Origin: Planctomycetia bacterium
Lineage (GTDB): Bacteria > Planctomycetota > UBA11346
Direction: 5' to 3'
Length of the DNA: 5,855 bases
NCBI GenBank assembly: GCA_005801395.1
Contig: SYDV01000223.1
Location: 1-5,855, forward strand
Program-made: the position numbers and the translations under genes
In this document: piece by piece, positions 4,207-5,855 of the stretch
Position numbering within the stretch: position 1 is the stretch's first letter
How the letters are laid out: every line of letters starts with the position of its first letter
Notes under the pieces: generated by a model
Told to the model about the DNA's origin: nothing
Databases searched by the model: none
The model's input: only the letters and a program-made list of their open reading frames with translations

Positions 4207-4316
4207 ATAGATAATGTATTTTCGTTATCACTGACACTTGAACGACGCGGTTAATGTTTGTTCCGTCTATTTCCATTCCACTTTATATTTTACCGTTTTT
4301 TATCCGGAGGTTTATC

Positions 4317-4532
4317 ATGTTCCTGCCCATTCCCCTGCCCACCGGCACGCTGTTGACCAATATCAAACGACTACATTCCCACGCGGCTTGGTATCAACGC
4401 GAAGTGTTACGTCATGGGCCAACATTTGGCACCGTGCGCTATGCGCGAGCACGGCAGCGTCGCATTCGACAGCAGAAATTAAACGCTTCTGCCAATGCCA
4501 TAATTGATGCGCTCGTAATAAGCCCCGTGTAA
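4317..4532 (+). CDS. Small basic protein, 71 residues, unknown function
   Basis: A strong ribosome binding site, GGAGG at 4306-4310, six bases before the ATG at 4317, fixes the start; an in-frame ATG at 4254 has no such site. The protein begins with a proline-rich hydrophobic segment (MFLPIPLPTG), then a helical, strongly basic stretch at residues 17-55 rich in Arg, Gln and His (RYARARQRRIRQQKL), and ends in a short hydrophobic tail. I do not recognise a family; the composition suggests nucleic-acid binding. It lies 110 bases after tRNA-Arg and 38 bases before the HNH gene, in the same direction, so the two are likely one operon. A TATATT at 4284 is a weak promoter candidate. Confidence 0.7.
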   Translation: MFLPIPLPTGTLLTNIKRLHSHAAWYQREVLRHGPTFGTVRYARARQRRIRQQKLNASANAIIDALVISPV

Positions 4533-4570
4533 GCACTGCCAATCCACTCACTTTTTTCCCTGGAGGATCT

Positions 4571-5122
4571 ATGTCTCGCTGCCTGGTGTTAAACGCCAGT
4601 TATGAATACCTGTCGATATCCGATAAATGGATCGACGCACTCGATTTGGTCTTAGCAAAAAAGGCGACACCAATCGAAGAATATGCTGACGTCGTTCGCA
4701 GTCAGCGAGAGGCTTTTCGTCTGCCTGCGGTCGTGGTGATGAATCGCTATGTCAAAACCCAACGCCCCGTGCGCTTATGGGTCGCGCCAACGCGCAAATT
4801 GGTGTTCAGCCGCGATGGTTTCCAATGCCAATATTGCGGCCAGCACATCACCATGAGCAGCGGCACCCGCGATCACGTCATCCCTCTCGCACGTGGTGGC
4901 CCCGACACCCTGGGAAACGTGGTCACCGCCTGTTTATCCTGCAACAATCGCAAAGGGTGCCGTACCCCAAATGAAGCCAACATGCCTTTGCGCAATCAGC
5001 CCAGGGCTTTAAGCGACATTGAGAAAATTCACTGCTTGTTGACCTCCAGTCGCGCAAATGAACGCGCGATCTGGATGAGTTGCCTCAAACGTCTGGGTTT
5101 ACGATTGGCCAAAAGCAATTAA
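4571..5122 (+). CDS. HNH endonuclease family protein
   Basis: A 183-residue member of the HNH family whose proteins begin VLNASYEPLSI-like; here CLVLNASYEYLSI at residues 4-16, followed by IEEYADVVRS and LPAVVVMNRYV. The nuclease domain spans about 77-133. C86/C89 (CQYC) and C121/C124 (CLSC) form the zinc knuckle, and TRDHVIPLARGG supplies D101 and H102, the likely general base. N116 and N125 complete the beta-beta-alpha metal site, and a CNNRKG end replaces the third H with N, as is common. It should nick or cut double-stranded DNA using a divalent metal. GGAGG at 4562-4566 precedes the ATG by four bases. The C-terminal 45 residues are basic and helical. Its place beside a tRNA array fits mobile DNA, but homologues are also chromosomal genes, so homing or restriction cannot be decided. 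Confidence 0.93.
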   Translation: MSRCLVLNASYEYLSISDKWIDALDLVLAKKATPIEEYADVVRSQREAFRLPAVVVMNRYVKTQRPVRLWVAPTRKLVFSRDGFQCQYCGQHITMSSGTRDHVIPLARGGPDTLGNVVTACLSCNNRKGCRTPNEANMPLRNQPRALSDIEKIHCLLTSSRANERAIWMSCLKRLGLRLAKSN

Positions 5123-5138
5123 ATCTGAAACTGGACTG

Positions 5139-5182
5139 CAACAAATATCCGTACGGTAACAAAACCGTACGGATATTTGTTG
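5139..5182 (+). terminator. Perfect 19-bp hairpin after the HNH gene
   Basis: CAACAAATATCCGTACGGT, loop AACAAA, then its exact complement. It starts 16 bases after the stop codon. The lower stem is AT-rich, with T's on the 3' side, but no clean U-tract follows, so it may terminate or protect the mRNA end. Each arm contains the self-complementary CCGTACGG, which could also be a protein site. Confidence 0.7.
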
Positions 5183-5260
5183 TTCCATGCTGTTCACTTG
5201 CCAAGTCAGCTAAGCCCTAGACACACTGTTCCAACGTCACTAGCTTGCGCTCATCATTTT

Positions 5261-5347
5261 GGATGGTTGGCAGAGCGGTCTAATGCACCTGTTTACTAAA
5301 CAGACGAGCCTGAAAGGGCTCCGGGGGTTCGAATCCCTCACCATCCG
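5261..5347 (+). tRNA. tRNA-Ser(ACT), class II
   Basis: Acceptor GGATGGT/ACCATCC is perfect, D-stem GCA/TGC, T-arm GGGGG-TTCGAAT-CCCTC with one G-T, and G73, typical for serine. The variable arm GAGCC-TGAAAG-GGCTC is the expected long one. Anticodon stem CCTGT/ACAGA (outer pair C-A) surrounds TTACTAA, so the anticodon is ACT (5295-5297) where serine AGY tRNAs almost always have GCT. CCA is not encoded; a T-rich stretch follows. It stands alone, 140 bases beyond the HNH gene, and its own promoter is not obvious. Confidence 0.88.
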
Positions 5348-5348
5348 C

Positions 5349-5382
5349 TTTTTGTTTTGGGGCTCTTTTTGTTTTGGGGTTC
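5349..5382. repeat. 17-bp tandem repeat, two copies
   Basis: TTTTTGTTTTGGGGCTC (5349-5365) followed directly by TTTTTGTTTTGGGGTTC (5366-5382), differing at one base. It begins right after the tRNA-Ser gene, so the first T-run may serve as its terminator. Confidence 0.85.
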
Positions 5383-5500
5383 TGCCCCAGGCCCCGCGAC
5401 CCTTTGTCGCACCGTTTTTTCTGCGCTACGCTACGAAAAAATAATCGGGCGGTCGCTGCGTTCCCATTTTGCCCGATTAATGGTGCTCGGCGGGCGAGTC
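5376..5500. repeat. Hairpin-rich intergenic repeat-like element
   Basis: Five consecutive short hairpins: GGGG-TTCTG-CCCC (5376-5388), GCGAC-CCTTT-GTCGC (5396-5410), TTTTTTC/GAAAAAA (5415-5441), TAATCGGGC/GCCCGATTA (5442-5450 and 5471-5479), and CTCG-GCGGG-CGAG (about 5486-5498). The GGGGTTCTGCCCC and GCGACCCTTTGTCGC blocks resemble dispersed intergenic palindromes seen in many bacterial genomes. The remainder to 5743 is AT-rich with no gene or convincing RNA; a small CGGT/ACCG hairpin lies at about 5633-5646. Confidence 0.5.
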
Positions 5501-5743
5501 CGTTTAATTTAGATTTCTTTTCACTCATTTGTGGGGCGCTGCCACTTGCCACCTTCACTTTGATTGTTTGACTTATTTTTTCTTTATTCCTAATTTGCGC
5601 CATTAATTAAACAATACAGTCAACATAACAGAACGGTATTTAGACCGAAAGAATTCCAAATTAAATATTGCGACGATTTTTTAGCCAATGAGTTTTGCAT
5701 ACTTCTCTTACCGTTAAATTACGTTTTTTTTAACATGTATTAC

Positions 5744-5855
5744 CTAGGCAGCAGTGTAGTCTACAGATTTGCATTTGAAGAATGATTGAATTAAGGCTTT
5801 ATCTTTCTTGACTGCTTTAAAGTCGCTATGAACACGTTTTTTAAGTGATTCACCA
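5744..5855 (-). CDS. C-terminal fragment of an unidentified lysine-rich protein
   Basis: The last 36 codons and TAG stop (5746-5744) of a minus-strand frame entering from the right edge. The sequence is protein-like, with alternating basic and hydrophobic residues (SLKKRVHSDFKAVKKDKAL, then QSFFKCKSVDYTAA at the end). The two other minus frames are closed over the same stretch. It is AT-rich compared with the genes on the left. No family is recognisable from so short a tail, and chance openness over 112 bases cannot be excluded. Confidence 0.4.
   Translation of the reverse strand, partial: GESLKKRVHSDFKAVKKDKALIQSFFKCKSVDYTAA

Noticed and set aside
4025..4276. Minus-strand frame of 83 codons containing GFEPPHRDSYSR
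   Set aside because: It is the antisense of the tRNA-Arg gene; GFEPP-like strings are the usual false translation of tRNA T-arms.
4777..4974. 65-codon plus-strand frame inside the HNH gene
   Set aside because: Out-of-phase shadow of the nuclease domain.
5280..5603. Minus-strand frame of 107 codons containing GEGFEPPEPF
   Set aside because: Antisense of tRNA-Ser plus the hairpin-rich spacer; no ribosome site and no protein-like conservation pattern.

Overview
The window looks like chromosomal or island DNA from the Planctomycetota/Verrucomicrobiota/Lentisphaerota side of the bacterial tree. The main reason is a minus-strand pair: an ECF sigma factor of the family common in that group (characteristic FLAWAC.IARF-like core), overlapping by 4 bases a FecR-type single-pass membrane protein. 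Base composition is moderate and TTA leucine codons are common. The taxon is an inference from gene families only.

Bases 1-2082 read leftward: the N-terminal part of the FecR-like protein, the sigma factor with its own good sigma70-type promoter, and an unrecognised 328-residue protein with a convincing C-terminal helix-turn-helix and two degenerate repeated HTH-like units. Transcription diverges at about 2083-2135.

Bases 2422-4206 are a rightward tRNA array, with one more tRNA at 5261. By anticodon I read Ile(TAT), His(GTG), Glu(TTC), Gln(TTG), Phe(GAA), Asn(GTT), one tRNA-like gene with a 30-nt anticodon arm, Cys(GCA), Lys(TTT), Arg(ACG) and Ser(ACT). No amino acid is repeated. Many members are irregular: a long variable arm on the Asn species, C instead of T at position 33 in Glu and Cys, acceptor, D-arm and T-arm mismatches, and CCA encoded in only some genes. 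Between the tRNAs lie intrinsic terminators, two promoters with identical hexamers and the same 15-base spacing (2135 and 2993), short possible ORFs, and at least two strongly self-complementary stretches ending in seven T's (3483-3628 and 4024-4123) that look like structured RNAs.

Bases 4317-5122 hold two protein genes with strong ribosome binding sites: a 71-residue basic protein of unknown function and a 183-residue HNH endonuclease, followed by a perfect 19-bp hairpin. An HNH gene beside a non-redundant, idiosyncratic tRNA array suggests a mobile or phage-derived island, but no integrase, att site or phage structural gene is visible here. The right end (5348-5743) is non-coding and hairpin-rich, then the C-terminus of an unidentified minus-strand protein enters from the right edge.

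The most interesting part is the array itself: a class II tRNA with an Asn anticodon, a tRNA with a remodelled anticodon arm joined almost directly to an undescribed structured RNA, and U33-less tRNAs, possibly a specialised or decaying translation set.
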